NCBI GenBank assembly: GCA_040954595.2
Contig: CM082590.2
Coordinates: forward strand, 2,976,001 to 3,040,000
DNA from: Balanoglossus misakiensis
Lineage: Eukaryota; Hemichordata
Length of the DNA stretch: 64,000 bases
Reading direction: 5' to 3'
Shown here: piece after piece, positions 26,931-41,000 of the stretch
Position numbering within the stretch: position 1 is the first letter of the stretch
Layout: the number at the start of each line of letters is the position of its first letter
The notes under the pieces: generated by a model
Told to the model about the DNA's origin: nothing
The model's input: only the letters and a program-made list of their open reading frames with translations
The model's database searches: none
Position numbers and translations under genes: made by a program

Positions 26931-29900
26931 TCGACGGATAGTTGTACAATTTCCATGGTTACTTCCAAACAGCCTCGTTTATTTACCGATTTCTGTTGTG
27001 AGGCGCAGAACACATGATAGGCCTATGCGCATAAGACATTTTTCCACTAGACTCTGTAGATCGACGGATAGTTCTAAAATTTCCATGGTTGCTTCCAAAC
27101 AGCCTCGTTTATTTACCGAATTCTGTTGTGAGGCGCAGAGCACGTAATAGGCCTATGCGCATAAGAAAGTTTTCCACCAGACTCTGTAGATCGACGGATA
27201 GTTGTAAAATTTCCATGGTTGCTTCCAAACAGCCTCGTTTATTTACCGATTTCTGTTGTGATGCGCAGAACACATAGATAGGCATATGTGCATAATAAAG
27301 TTTTCCACTAGACTCTGTAGATCGAGAGATAGTTCTAAAATTTCCATGGTTGCTTCCAAACACAGCCTCGTTTGTTTACACAATTCTGTTGTGATGCGCA
27401 GAACACATATATAGGCCTATGCGCATAATAACGTTTTCCACTAGACTCTGTAGATCGACGGATAGTTGTAAAATTTCCATGGTTGCTTTCAAACAGCCTC
27501 GTTTATTTACCGAATTCTGTTGTGAGGCGCAGAACACATAGATAGGCATATGTGCATAAGAAAGTTTTCCACTATAGACTCTGTAGATCGAGAGATAGTT
27601 CTAAAGTGTCCATGGTTGCTTCCAAACACAGCCTCGTTTGTTTACAAAATTCTGTTGTGATTCGCAGAACACATATATAGGCCTATGCGCATAAGAACGT
27701 TTCCACTAGACTCTGTAGATCGACGGATAGCTGTAAAATTTCCATGGTTGCTTTTAAACAGCCTCGTTTATTTACCGATTTCTGTTGTGAGGCGCAGAAC
27801 ACATAGATAGGCATATGTGCATAAGAAAGTTTTCCACTATAGACTCTGTAGATCGAGAGATAGTTCTAAAATGTCCATGGTTGCTTCCAAACACAGCCTC
27901 GTTTATTTACCGATTTCTGTTGTGATGCGCATAACACATAGATAGGCCTATGCGCATAAGAACGTTTTCCACTAGACTCTGTAGATCGACGGATAGTTCT
28001 AAAATTTCAATGGTTGCTTCCAAACAGCCTCGTTTATTTACCGAATTCTGTTGTGATGCGCAGAACACATGATAGGACTATGCGCATAAGAAATTTTTCC
28101 ACCAGACTCTGTAGATCGACGGATAGTTGTAAAATTTCCATGGTTGCTTCCAAACAGCATCGTTTATTTACCGAATTCTGTTGTGAGGCGCAGAACACGT
28201 AATAGGTCTATGCGCATAAGGAAGTTTTCCACTAGACTCTGTAGATCGACGGATAGTTGTACAATTTCCATGGTTGCTTCCAAACAGCCTCTTTTATTTA
28301 CCGATTTCTGTTGTGAGGCGCAGAACACATGATAGGCCTATGCGCATAAGACATTTTTCCACTAGACTCTGTAGATCGACGGATAGTTCTAAAATTTCCA
28401 TGGTTGCTTCCAAACAGCCTCGTTTATTTACCGAATTCTGTTGTGAGGCGCAGAGCACGTAATAGGCCTATGCGCATAAGAAAGTTTTCCACCAGACTCT
28501 GTAGATCGACGGATAGTTGTAAAATTTCCATGGTTGCTTCCAAACAGCATCGTTTATTTACCGAATTCTGTTGTGAGGCGCAGAACACGTAATAGGTCTA
28601 TGCGCATAAGGACGTTTTCCACTAGACTCTGTAGATCGACGGATAGTTGTACAATTTCCATGGTTGCTTCCAAACAGCCTCTTTTATTTACCGATTTCTG
28701 TTGTGAGGCGCAGAACACATGATAGGCCTATGCGCATAAGACATTTTTCCACTAGACTCTGTAGATCGACGGATAGTTCTAAAATTTCCATGGTTGCTTC
28801 CAAACAGCCTCGTTTATTTACCGAATTCTGTTGTGAGGCGCAGAGCACGTAATAGGCCTATGCGCATAAGAAAGTTTTCCACCAGACTCTGTAGATCGAC
28901 GGATAGTTGTAAAATTTCCATGGTTGCTTCCAAACAGCCTCGTTTATTTACCGATTTCTGTTGTGATGCGCAGAACACATAGATAGGCATATGTGCATAA
29001 TAAAGTTTTCCACTAGACTCTGTAGATCGAGAGATAGTTCTAAAATTTCCATGGTTGCTTCCAAACACAGCCTCGTTTGTTTACACAATTCTGTTGTGAT
29101 GCGCAGAACACATATATAGGCCTATGCGCATAATAACGTTTTCCACTAGACTCTGTAGATCGACGGATAGTTGTAAAATTTCCATGGTTGCTTTCAAACA
29201 GCCTCGTTTATTTACCGAATTCTGTTGTGAGGCGCAGAACACATAGATAGGCATATGTGCATAAGAAAGTTTTCCACTATAGACTCTGTAGATCGAGAGA
29301 TAGTTCTAAAGTGTCCATGGTTGCTTCCAAACACAGCCTCGTTTGTTTACAAAATTCTGTTGTGATGCGCAGAACACATATATAGGCCTATGCGCATAAG
29401 AACGTTTCCACTAGACTCTGTAGATCGACGGATAGCTGTAAAATTTCCATGGTTGCTTTTAAACAGCCTCGTTTATTTACCGATTTCTGTTGTGAGGCGC
29501 AGAACACATAGATAGGCATATGTGCATAAGAAAGTTTTCCACTATAGACTCTGTAGATCGAGAGATAGTTCTAAAATGTCCATGGTTGCTTCCAAACACA
29601 GCCTCGTTTATTTACCGATTTCTGTTGTGATGCGCATAACACATAGATAGGCCTATGCGCATAAGAACGTTTTCCACTAGACTCTGTAGATCGACGGATA
29701 GTTCTAAAATTTCAATGGTTGCTTCCAAACAGCCTCGTTTATTTACCGAATTCTGTTGTGATGCGCAGAACACATGATAGGACTATGCGCATAAGAAATT
29801 TTTCCACCAGACTCTGTAGATCGACGGATAGTTGTAAAATTTCCATGGTTGCTTCCAAACAGCATCGTTTATTTACCGAATTCTGTTGTGAGGCGCAGAA

Positions 29901-31895
29901 CACGTAATAGGTCTATGCGCATAAGGAAGTTTTCCACTAGACTCTGTAGATCGACGGATAGTTGTACAATTTCCATGGTTGCTTCCAAACAGCCTCTTTT
30001 ATTTACCGATTTCTGTTGTGAGGCGCAGAACACATGATAGGCCTATGCGCATAAGACATTTTTCCACTAGACTCTGTAGATCGACGGATAGTTCTAAAAT
30101 TTCCATGGTTGCTTCCAAACAGCCTCGTTTATTTACCGAATTCTGTTGTGAGGCGCAGAGCACGTAATAGGCCTATGCGCATAAGAAAGTTTTCCACCAG
30201 ACTCTGTAGATCGACGGATAGTTGTAAAATTTCCATGGTTGCTTCCAAACAGCATCGTTTATTTACCGAATTCTGTTGTGAGGCGCAGAACACGTAATAG
30301 GTCTATGCGCATAAGGACGTTTTCCACTAGACTCTGTAGATCGATGGATAGTTGTACAATTTCCATGGTTGCTTCCAAACAGCCTCTTTTATTTACCGAT
30401 TTCTGTTGTGAGGCGCAGAACACATGATAGGCCTATGCGCATAAGACATTTTTCCACTAGACTCTGTAGATCGACGGATAGTTCTAAAATTTCCATGGTT
30501 GCTTCCAAACAGCCTCGTTTATTTACCGAATTCTGTTGTGAGGCGCAGAGCACGTAATAGGCCTATGCGCATAAGAAAGTTTTCCACCAGACTCTGTAGA
30601 TCGACGGATAGTTGTAAAATTTCCATGGTTGCTTCCAAACAGCCTCGTTTATTTACCGATTTCTGTTGTGATGCGCAGAACACATAGATAGGCATATGTG
30701 CATAATAAAGTTTTCCACTAGACTCTGTAGATCGAGAGATAGTTCTAAAATTTCCATGGTTGCTTCCAAACACAGCCTCGTTTGTTTACACAATTCTGTT
30801 GTGATGCGCAGAACACATATATAGGCCTATGCGCATAATAACGTTTTCCACTAGACTCTGTAGATCGACGGATAGTTGTAAAATTTCCATGGTTGCTTTC
30901 AAACAGCCTCGTTTATTTACCGAATTCTGTTGTGAGGCGCAGAACACATAGATAGGCATATGTGCATAAGAAAGTTTTCCACTATAGACTCTGTAGATCG
31001 AGAGATAGTTCTAAAGTGTCCATGGTTGCTTCCAAACACAGCCTCGTTTGTTTACAAAATTCTGTTGTGATGCGCAGAACACATATATAGGCCTATGCGC
31101 ATAAGAACGTTTCCACTAGACTCTGTAGATCGACGGATAGCTGTAAAATTTCCATGGTTGCTTTTAAACAGCCTCGTTTATTTACCGATTTCTGTTGTGA
31201 GGCGCAGAACACATAGATAGGCATATGTGCATAAGAAAGTTTTCCACTATAGACTCTGTAGATCGAGAGATAGTTCTAAAATGTCCATGGTTGCTTCCAA
31301 ACACAGCCTCGTTTATTTACCGATTTCTGTTGTGATGCGCATAACACATAGATAGGCCTATGCGCATAAGAACGTTTTCCACTAGACTCTGTAGATCGAC
31401 GGATAGTTCTAAAATTTCAATGGTTGCTTCCAAACAGCCTCGTTTATTTACCGAATTCTGTTGTGATGCGCAGAACACATGATAGGACTATGCGCATAAG
31501 AAATTTTTCCACCAGACTCTGTAGATCGACGGATAGTTGTAAAATTTCCATGGTTGCTTCCAAACAGCATCGTTTATTTACCGAATTCTGTTGTGAGGCG
31601 CAGAACACGTAATAGGTCTATGCGCATAAGGAAGTTTTCCACTAGACTCTGTAGATCGACGGATAGTTGTACAATTTCCATGGTTGCTTCCAAACAGCCT
31701 CTTTTATTTACCGATTTCTGTTGTGAGGCGCAGAACACATGATAGGCCTATGCGCATAAGACATTTTTCCACTAGACTCTGTAGATCGACGGATAGTTCT
31801 AAAATTTCCATGGTTGCTTCCAAACAGCCTCGTTTATTTACCGAATTCTGTTGTGAGGCGCAGAGCACGTAATAGGCCTATGCGCATAAGAAAGT
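26930..31895 (+). repeat. HOR block 5: three near-identical 1,705-bp copies
   Basis: The segment is about 2.9 copies of a 13-monomer, 1,705-bp unit. Corresponding points lie at 28,014/29,719/31,424, 28,144/29,849/31,554 and 27,089/28,794/30,499. Private variants occur in every copy: TTTACACAATTCTG, GGTTGCTTTCAAACAG, CTAAAGTGTCC and AAATTTCAATGG. Only scattered single-base differences separate the copies, for example GATGGATAG at about 30,343 and GATTCGCAG at about 27,660. Inside the unit a 390-bp three-monomer block is itself repeated (28,144 and 28,534; the same in the later copies). The left limit is near 26,930 and the right limit near 31,895 (CTCCGTAG replaces CTCTGTAG). Confidence 0.9.
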
Positions 31896-34800
31896 TTTCC
31901 ACCAGACTCCGTAGATCGACGGATAGTTGTAAAATTTCCATGGTTGTTTCCAAACACAGCCTCGTTCATTTACAAAATTCTGTTGTTATGCGCTGAACAC
32001 ATACATATGCCTATGCGCATAAGAAAGTTTCCACTAGACTCTGTAGATCGACGGATTGTTCTAAAATTTCCATGATTGCTTCCAAACACATCCTCGATTA
32101 TTTACAAAATTCTGTTGTGATGCGCAGAACACATAGATAGGCCTATGCGCATATGAACGTTTTCCACTATACACTGTAGATCGAGAGATAGTTCTAAAAC
32201 TTCCATGTTTGCTTCCAAACAGCCTCGTTTATATGCGGAATTCTGTTTTGAGGCGCAGAACACATAGATAGGCATATGTGAATAAGAAAGTTTTCCACTA
32301 TAGACTCTGTAGATCGAGAGATAGTTGTAAAATTTCCATGGTTGCTTCCAAACAGCCTCGTTTATTTACCGATTTCTGTTGTGAGGCGCAGAACACATAG
32401 ATAGGCCTATGCGCATAAAAAACTTTTCAACTTTAGATCAACGGATAGTTCAAAAATTTCCATGGTTGTTTCCAAACAGCCTCGTTTATTTACCGAATTC
32501 TGTTGTGATGCGTAGAACACATACATATGCCTATGCGCATAAGAAAGTTTTCCACTAGACTCCGTAGATCGACGAATAGTTCTAAAATGTCCATGGTTGC
32601 TTCCAAACAAAGCCTGGTTTGTTTACAAAATTCTGTTGTGATGCGCAGAACACATAGATAGGCCTATGCGCATATGAACGTTTTCCACTATACTCTGTAG
32701 ATCGAGTTAGTTCTAAAATTTCCATGTTTGCTTCCAAACAGCCTCGTTTATTTACGGAATTCTGTTTTGAGGCGCAGAACACATAGATAGGCATATGTGC
32801 ATAAGAAAGTTTTCCACTATAGACTCTGTACATCGAGAGATAGTTCTAAAATTTCCATGGTTGCTTCCAAACACAGCCTCGTTTGTTTACAAAATTCTGT
32901 TGTGATGCGCAGAACACATATATAGGCCTATGCGCATAAGAACGTTTTCCACTAGACTCTGTAGATCGACGGATAGTTCTAAAATTTCCATGGTTGCTTC
33001 CAAACAGCCTCGTTTATTTACCGAATTCTGTTGTGAGGCACAAAACACATAGATAGGCCTATGTGCATAAGAAAGTTTTCCACTATAGACTCTGTAGATC
33101 GAGAGATAGTTCTAAAATGTCCATGGTTGCTTTCAAACACAGCCTCGTTTGTTTACAAAATTCTTTTGTGATGCGCAGAACACATATATAGGCCTATGCG
33201 CATAAGAACGTTTTCCACTAGACTCTGTAGATCGACGGATAGTTGTAAAATTTCCATGGTTGCTTCCAAACAGCCTCGTTTATTTACCGAATTCTGTTGT
33301 GAGGCACAGAACACATAGATAGGCCTATGTGCATAAGAAAGTTTTCCACTATAGACTCTGTAGATCGAGAGATAGTTCTAAAATGTCCATGGTTGCTTCC
33401 AAACACAGCCTCGTTTGTTTACAAAATTCTGTTGTGATGCGCAGAACACATATATAGGCCTATGCGCATAATAACGTTTTCCACTAGACTCTGTAGATTC
33501 GACGGATAGTTGTAAAATTTCCATGGTTGCTTCCAAACAGCCTCGTTTATTTACCGAATTCTGTTGTGAGGCGCAGAACACATAGATAGGCATATGTGCA
33601 TAAGAAAGTTTTCCACTATAGACTCTGTAGATCGAGAGATAGTTCTAAAATGTCCATGGTTGCTACCAAACACAGCCTCGTTTGTTTACAAAATTCTGTT
33701 GTGATGCGCAGAACACATATATAGGCCTATGCGCATAAGAACGTTTCCACTAGACTCTGTAGATCGACGGATAGCTATACAATTTCCATGGTTGCTTCCA
33801 AACAGCCTCGTTTATTTACCGATTTCTGTTGTGAGGCGCAGAACACATGATAGGCCTATGCGCATAAGAAAGTTTTCCACCAGACTCCGTAGATCGACGG
33901 ATAGTTGTAAAATTTCCATGGTTGTTTCCAAACACAGCCTCGTTCATTTACAAAATTCTGTTGTTATGCGCTCAACACATACATATGCCTATGCGCATAA
34001 GAAAGTTTCCACTAGACTCTGTAGATCGACGGATTGTTCTAAAATTTCCATGATTGCTTCCAAACACATCCTCGATTATTTACAAAATTCTGTTGTGATG
34101 CGCAGAACACATAGATAGGCCTATGCGCATATGAACGTTTTCCACTATACACTGTAGATCGAGAGATAGTTCTAAAACTTCCATGTTTGCTTCCAAACAG
34201 CCTCGTTTATTTGCGGAAATCTGTTTTGAGGCGCAGAACACATAGATAGGCATATGTGAATAAGAAAGTTTTCCACTATAGACTCTGTAGATCGAGAGAT
34301 AGTTGTAAAATTTCCATGGTTGCTTCCAAACAGCCTCGTTTATTTACCGATTTCTGTTGTGAGGCGCAGAACACATGATAGGCCTATGCGCATAAGACAT
34401 TTTTCCACTAGACTCTGTAGATCGACGGATAGTTCTAAAATTTCCATGGTTGCTTCCAAACAGCCTCGTTTATTTACCGAATTCTGTTGTGAGGTGCAGA
34501 GCACGTAATAGGCCTATGCGCATAAGAAAGTTTTCCACCAGACTCTGTAGATCGAGAGATAGTTCTAAAATTTCCATGGTTGCTTCCAAACAGCCTCGTT
34601 TATTTACGGAATTCTGTTTTGAGGCGCAGAACACATAGATAGGCATATGTGCATAAAAAAGTTTTCCACTAGACTCTGTAGATCGAGAGATAGTTCTAAA
34701 ATTTCCATGGTTGCTTCCAAACAGCCTCGTTTATTTACGGAATTCTGTTTTGAGGCGCAGAACACATAGATAGGCATATGTGCATAAGAAAGTTTTCCAC

Positions 34801-37800
34801 TATAGACTCTGTACATCGAGAGATAGTTCTAAAATTTCCATGGTTGCTTCCAAACACAGCCTGGTTTGTTTACAAAATTCTGTTGTGATGCGCAGAACAC
34901 ATATATAGGCCTATGCGCATAAGAACGTTTTCCACTAGACTCTGTAGATCGACGGATAGTTCTAAAATTTCCATGGTTGCTTCCAAACAGCCTCGTTTAT
35001 TTACCGAATTCTGTTGTGAGGCACAGAACACATAGATAGGCCTATGTGCATAAGAAAGTTTTCCACTATAGACTCTGTAGATCGAGAGATAGTTCTAAAA
35101 TGTCCATGGTTGCTTCCAAACACAGCCTCGTTTGTTTACAAAATTCTGTTGTGATGCGCAGAACACATATATAGGCCTATGCGCATAATAACGTTTTCCA
35201 CTAGACTCTGTAGATCGACGGATAGTTGTAAAATTTCCATGGTTGCTTCCAAACAGCCTCGTTTATTTACCGAATTCTGTTGTGAGGCGCAGAACACATA
35301 GATAGGCATATGTGCATAAGAAAGTTTTCCACTATAGACTCTGTAGATCGAGAGATAGTTCTAAAATGTCCATGGTTGCTACCAAACACAGCCTCGTTTG
35401 TTTACAAAATTCTGTTGTGATGCGCAGAACACATATATAGGCCTATGCGCATAAGAACGTTTCCACTAGACTCTGTAGATCGACGGATAGCTATACAATT
35501 TCCATGGTTGCTTCCAAACAGCCTCGTTTATTTACCGATTTCTGTTGTGAGGCGCAGAACACATGATAGGCCTATGCGCATGAGACATTTTTCCACTAGA
35601 CTCTGTAGATCGACGGATAGTTGTAAAATTTCATGGTTGCTTCCAAATACAGCCTCGTTTATTTACCGATTTCTGTTGTGATGCGCATAACACATAGATA
35701 GGCCTATGCGCAAAAGAACGTTTTCCACTAGACTTTGTAGATCGACGGATAGTTGTACAATGTCCATGGTTGCTTCCAAACAGCCTCGTTTATTTACCGA
35801 ATTGTGTTGTGAGGCGCAGAACACGTAATAGGTCTATGCGCATAAGGAAGTTTTCCACCAGACTCTGTAGATCGACGGATAGTTGTACAATTTCCATGGT
35901 TGCTTCCAAACAGCCTCGTTTATTTACCGATTTCTGTTGTGAGGCGCAGAACACATGATAGGCCTATGCGCATAAGACATTTTTCCACTAGACTCTGTAG
36001 ATCGACGGATAGTTCTAAAATTTCCATGGTTGCTTCCAAACAGCCTCGTTTATTTACCGAATTCTGTTGTGAGGTGCAGAGCACGTAATAGGCCTATGCG
36101 CATAAGAAAGTTTTCCACCAGACTCTGTAGATCGACGGATAGTTGTAAAATTTCCATGGTTGCTTCTAAACAGCCTCGTTTATTTACCGATTTCTGTTGT
36201 GATGCGCAGAACACATAGATAGGCATATGTGCATAAAAAAGTTTTCCACTAGACTCTGTAGATCGAGAGATAGTTCTAAAATTTCCATGGTTGCTTCCAA
36301 ACAGCCTCGTTTATTTACGGAATTCTGTTTTGAGGCGCAGAACACATAGATAGGCATATGTGCATAAGAAAGTTTTCCACTATAGACTCTGTACATCGAG
36401 AGATAGTTCTAAAATTTCCATGGTTGCTTCCAAACACAGCCTGGTTTGTTTACAAAATTCTGTTTTGATGCGCAGAACACATATATAGGCCTATGCGCAT
36501 AAGAACGTTTTCCACTAGACTCTGTAGATCGACGGATAGTTCTAAAATTTCCATGGTTGCTTCCAAACAGCCTCGTTTATTTACCGAATTCTGTTGTGAG
36601 GCACAGAACACATAGATAGGCCTATGTGCATAAGAAAGTTTTCCACTATAGACTCTGTAGATCGAGAGATAGTTCTAAAATGTCCATGGTTGCTTTCAAA
36701 CACAGCCTCGTTTGTTTACAACATTCTTTTGTTATGCGCAGAACACATATATAGGCCTATGCGCATAAGAACGTTTTCCACTAGACTCTGTAGATCGACG
36801 GATAGTTGTAAAATTTCCATGGTTGCTTCCAAACAGCCTCGTTTATTTACCGAATTCTGTTGTGAGGCACAGAACACATAGATAGGCCTATGTGCATAAG
36901 AAAGTTTTCCACTATAGACTCTGTAGATCGAGAGATAGTTCTAAAATGTCCATGGTTGCTTCCAAACACAGCCTCGTTTGTTTACAAAATTCTGTTGTGA
37001 TGCGCAGAACACATATATAGGCCTATGCGCATAATAACGTTTTCCACTAGACTCTGTAGATCGACGGATAGTTGTAAAATTTCCATGGTTGCTTCCAAAC
37101 AGCCTCGTTTATTTACCGAATTCTGTTGTGAGGCGCAGAACACATAGATAGGCATATGTGCATAAGAAAGTTTTCCACTATAGACTCTGTAGATCGAGAG
37201 ATAGTTCTAAAATGTCCATGGTTGCTACCAAACACAGCCTCGTTTGTTTACAAAATTCTGTTGTGATGCGCAGAACACATATATAGGCCTATGCGCATAA
37301 GAACGTTTCCACTAGACTCTGTAGATCGACGGATAGTTGTAAAATTTCATGGTTGCTTCCAAATACAGCCTCGTTTATTTACCGATTTCTGTTGTGATGC
37401 GCATAACACATAGATAGGCCTATGCGCATAAGAACGTTTTCCACTAGACTTTGTAGATCGACGGATAGTTGTACAATGTCCATGGTTGCTTCCAAACAGC
37501 CTCGTTTATTTACCGAATTGTGTTGTGTTGCGCAGAACACGTAATAGGTCTATGCGCATAAGGAAGTTTTCCACCAGACTCTGTAGATCGACGGATAGTT
37601 GTACAATTTCCATGGTTGCTTCCAAACAGCCTCGTTTATTTACCGATTTCTGTTGTGAGGCGCAGAACACATGATAGGCCTATGCGCATAAGACATTTTT
37701 CCACTAGACTCTGTAGATCGACGGATAGTTCTAAAATTTCCATGGTTGCTTCCAAACAGCCTCGTTTATTTACCGAATTCTGTTGTGAGGTGCAGAGCAC

Positions 37801-38030
37801 GTAATAGGCCTATGCGCATAAGAAAGTTTTCCACCAGACTCTGTAGATCGACGGATAGTTGTAAAATTTCCATGGTTGCTTCTAAACAGCCTCGTTTATT
37901 TACCGATTTCTGTTGTGATGCGCAGAACACATAAATAGGCATATGTGCATAAAAAAGTTTTCCACTAGACTCTGTAGATCGAGAGATAGTTCTAAAATTT
38001 CCATGGTTGCTTCCAAACACAGCCTCGTTT
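31896..38030 (+). repeat. HOR block 6: 1,716-bp and 1,580-bp periods
   Basis: The beginning (about 31,800-32,640) matches about 22,900-23,720 at a constant offset of 8,918 bp, including the 124-bp landmark monomer. Further on, 33,729 recurs at 35,445 and 35,770-36,220 recurs at 37,486-37,935 (offset 1,716, 13 monomers), while about 34,320-34,500 recurs at 35,900-36,080 (offset 1,580, 12 monomers). Private markers are a GAGGTGCAGAGCACG unit and an AAAAAAGTTTTCC unit. One monomer near 33,498 has a single inserted T (GTAGATTCGACGG). Confidence 0.8.
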
Positions 38031-41000
38031 GTTTACAAAATTCTGTTGTGATGCGCAGAACACATATATAGGCCTATGCGCATAATAACGTTTTCCACTA
38101 GACTCTGTAGATCGACGGATAGTTGTAAAATTTCCATGGTTGCTTCCAAACAGCCTCGTTTATTTACCGAATTCTGTTGTGAGGCGCAGAACACATAGAT
38201 AGGCATATGTGCATAAGAAAGTTTTCCACTATAGACTCTGTAGATCGAGAGATAGTTCTAAAATGTCCATGGTTGCTTCCAAACACAGCCTCGTTTGTTT
38301 ACAAAATTCTGTTGTGATGCGCAGAACACATATATAGGCCTATGCGCATAATAACGTTTTCCACTAGACTCTGTAGATCGACGGATAGTTGTAAAATTTC
38401 CATGATTGCTTCCAAACAGCCTCGTTTATTTACCGAATTCTGTTGTGAGGCGCAGAACACATAGATAGGCATATGTGCATAAGAAAGTTTTCCACTATAG
38501 ACTCTGTAGATCGAGAGATAGTTCTAAAATGTCCATGGTTGCTACCAAACACAGCCTCGTTTGTTTACAAAATTCTGTTGTGATGCGCAGAACACATATA
38601 TAGGCCTATGCGCATAAGAACGTTTCCACTAGACTCTGTAGATCGACGGATAGCTGTAAAATTTCCATGGTTGCTTCCAAACAGCCTCGTTTATTTACCG
38701 AATTCTGTTGTGAGGCGCAGAACACATAGATAGGCATATGTGCATAAGAAAGTTTTCCACTATAGACTCTGTAGATCGAGAGATAGTTCTAAAATGTCCA
38801 TGGTTGCTTCCAAACACAGCCTCGTTTGTTTACAAAATTCTGTTGTGATGCGCAGAACACATATATAGGCCTATGCGCATAATAACGTTTTCCACTAGAC
38901 TCTGTAGATCGACGGATAATTGTAAAATTTCCATGGTTGCTTCCAAACAGCCTCGTTTATTTACCGAATTCTGTTGTGAGGCGCAGAACACATAGATAGG
39001 CATATGTGCATAAGAAAGTTTTCCACTATAGACTCTGTAGATCGAGAGATAGTTCTAAAATGTCCATGGTTGCTACCAAACACAGCCTCGTTTGTTTACA
39101 AAATTCTGTTGTGATGCGCAGAACACATATATAGGCCTATGCGCATAAGAACGTTTCCACTAGACTCTGTAGATCGACGGATAGCTGTAAAATTTCCATG
39201 GTTGCTTCCAAACAGCCTCGTTTATTTACCGATTTCTGTTGTGAGGCGCAGAACACATGATAGGCCTATGCGCATGAGACATTTTTCCACTAGACTCTGT
39301 AGATCGACGGATAGTTGTAAAATTTCATGGTTGCTTCCAAATACAGCCTCGTTTATTTAGCGATTTCTGTTGTGATGCGCATAACACATAGATAGGCCTA
39401 TGCGCATAAGAACGTTTTCCACTAGACTTTGTAGATCGACGGATAGTTGTACAATGTCCATGGTTGCTTCCAAACAGCCTCGTTTATTTACCGAATTCTG
39501 TTGTGAGGCGCAGAACACGTAATAGGTCTATGCGCATAAGGAAGTTTTCCACCAGACTCTGTAGATCGACGGATAGTTGTAAAATTTCATGGTTGCTTCC
39601 AAATACAGCCTCGTTTATTTACCGATTTCTGTTGTGATGCGCATAACACATAGATAGGCCTATGCGCATAAGAACGTTTTCCACTAGACTCTGTAGATCG
39701 ACGGATAGTTGTACAATTTCCATGGTTGCTTCCAAACAGCCTCGTTTATTTACCGATTTCTGTTGTGAGGCACAGAACACATGATAGGCCTATGCGCATA
39801 AGACATTTTTCCACTAGACTCTGTAGATCGACGGATAGTTCTAAAATTTCCATGGTTGCTTCCAAACAGCCTCGTTTATTTACCGAATTCTGTTGTGAGG
39901 CGCAGAGCACGTAATAGGCCTATGCGCATAAGAAAGTTTTCCACCAGACTCTGTAGATCGACGGATAGTTGTAAAATTTCCATGGTTGCTTCCAAACAGC
40001 CTCGTTTATTTACCGATTTCTGTTGTGATGCGCAGAACACATAGATAGGCATATGTGCATAATAAAGTTTTCCACTAGACTCTGTAGATCGAGAGATAGT
40101 TCTAAAATTTCCATGGTTGCTTCCAAACACAGCCTCGTTTGTTTACAAAATTCTGTTGTGATGCGCAGAACACATATATAGGCCTATGCGCATAATAACG
40201 TTTTCCACTAGACTCTGTAGATCGACGGATAGTTGTAAAATTTCCATGGTTGCTTCCAAACAGCCTCGTTTATTTACCGAATTCTGTTGTGAGGCGCAGA
40301 ACACATAGATAGGCATATGTGCATAAGAAAGTTTTCCACTATAGACTCTGTAGATCGAGAGATAGTTCTAAAATGTCCATGGTTGCTTCCAAACACAGCC
40401 TCGTTTATTTACCGATTTCTGTTGTGATGCGCATAACACATAGATAGGCCTATGCGCATAAGAACGTTTTCCACTAGACTCTGTAGATCGACGGATAGTT
40501 GTACAATTTCCATGGTTGCTTCCAAACAGCATCGTTTATTTACCGAATTCTGTTGTGAGGCGCAGAACACGTAATAGGTCTATGCGCATAAGGAAGTTTT
40601 CCACCAGACTCTGTAGATCGACGGATAGTTGTAAAATTTCAAGATTGCTTCCAAATACAGCCTCGTTTATTTACCGATTTCTGTTGTGATGCGCATAGAT
40701 AGGCCTATGCGCATAAGAACGTTTTCCACTAGACTATGTAGATCGACGGATAGTTGTACAATTTCCATGGTTGCTTCCAAACAGCCTCGTTTATTTACCG
40801 ATTTCTGTTGTGAGGCGCAGAACACATGATAGGCCTATGCGCATAAGACATTTTTCCACTAGACTCTGTAGATCGACGGATAGTTCTAAAATTTCCATGG
40901 TTGCTTCCAAACAGCCTCGTTTATTTACCGAATTCTGTTGTGAGGCGCAGAGCACGTAATAGGCCTATGCGCATAAGAAAGTTTTCCACCAGACTCCTTA

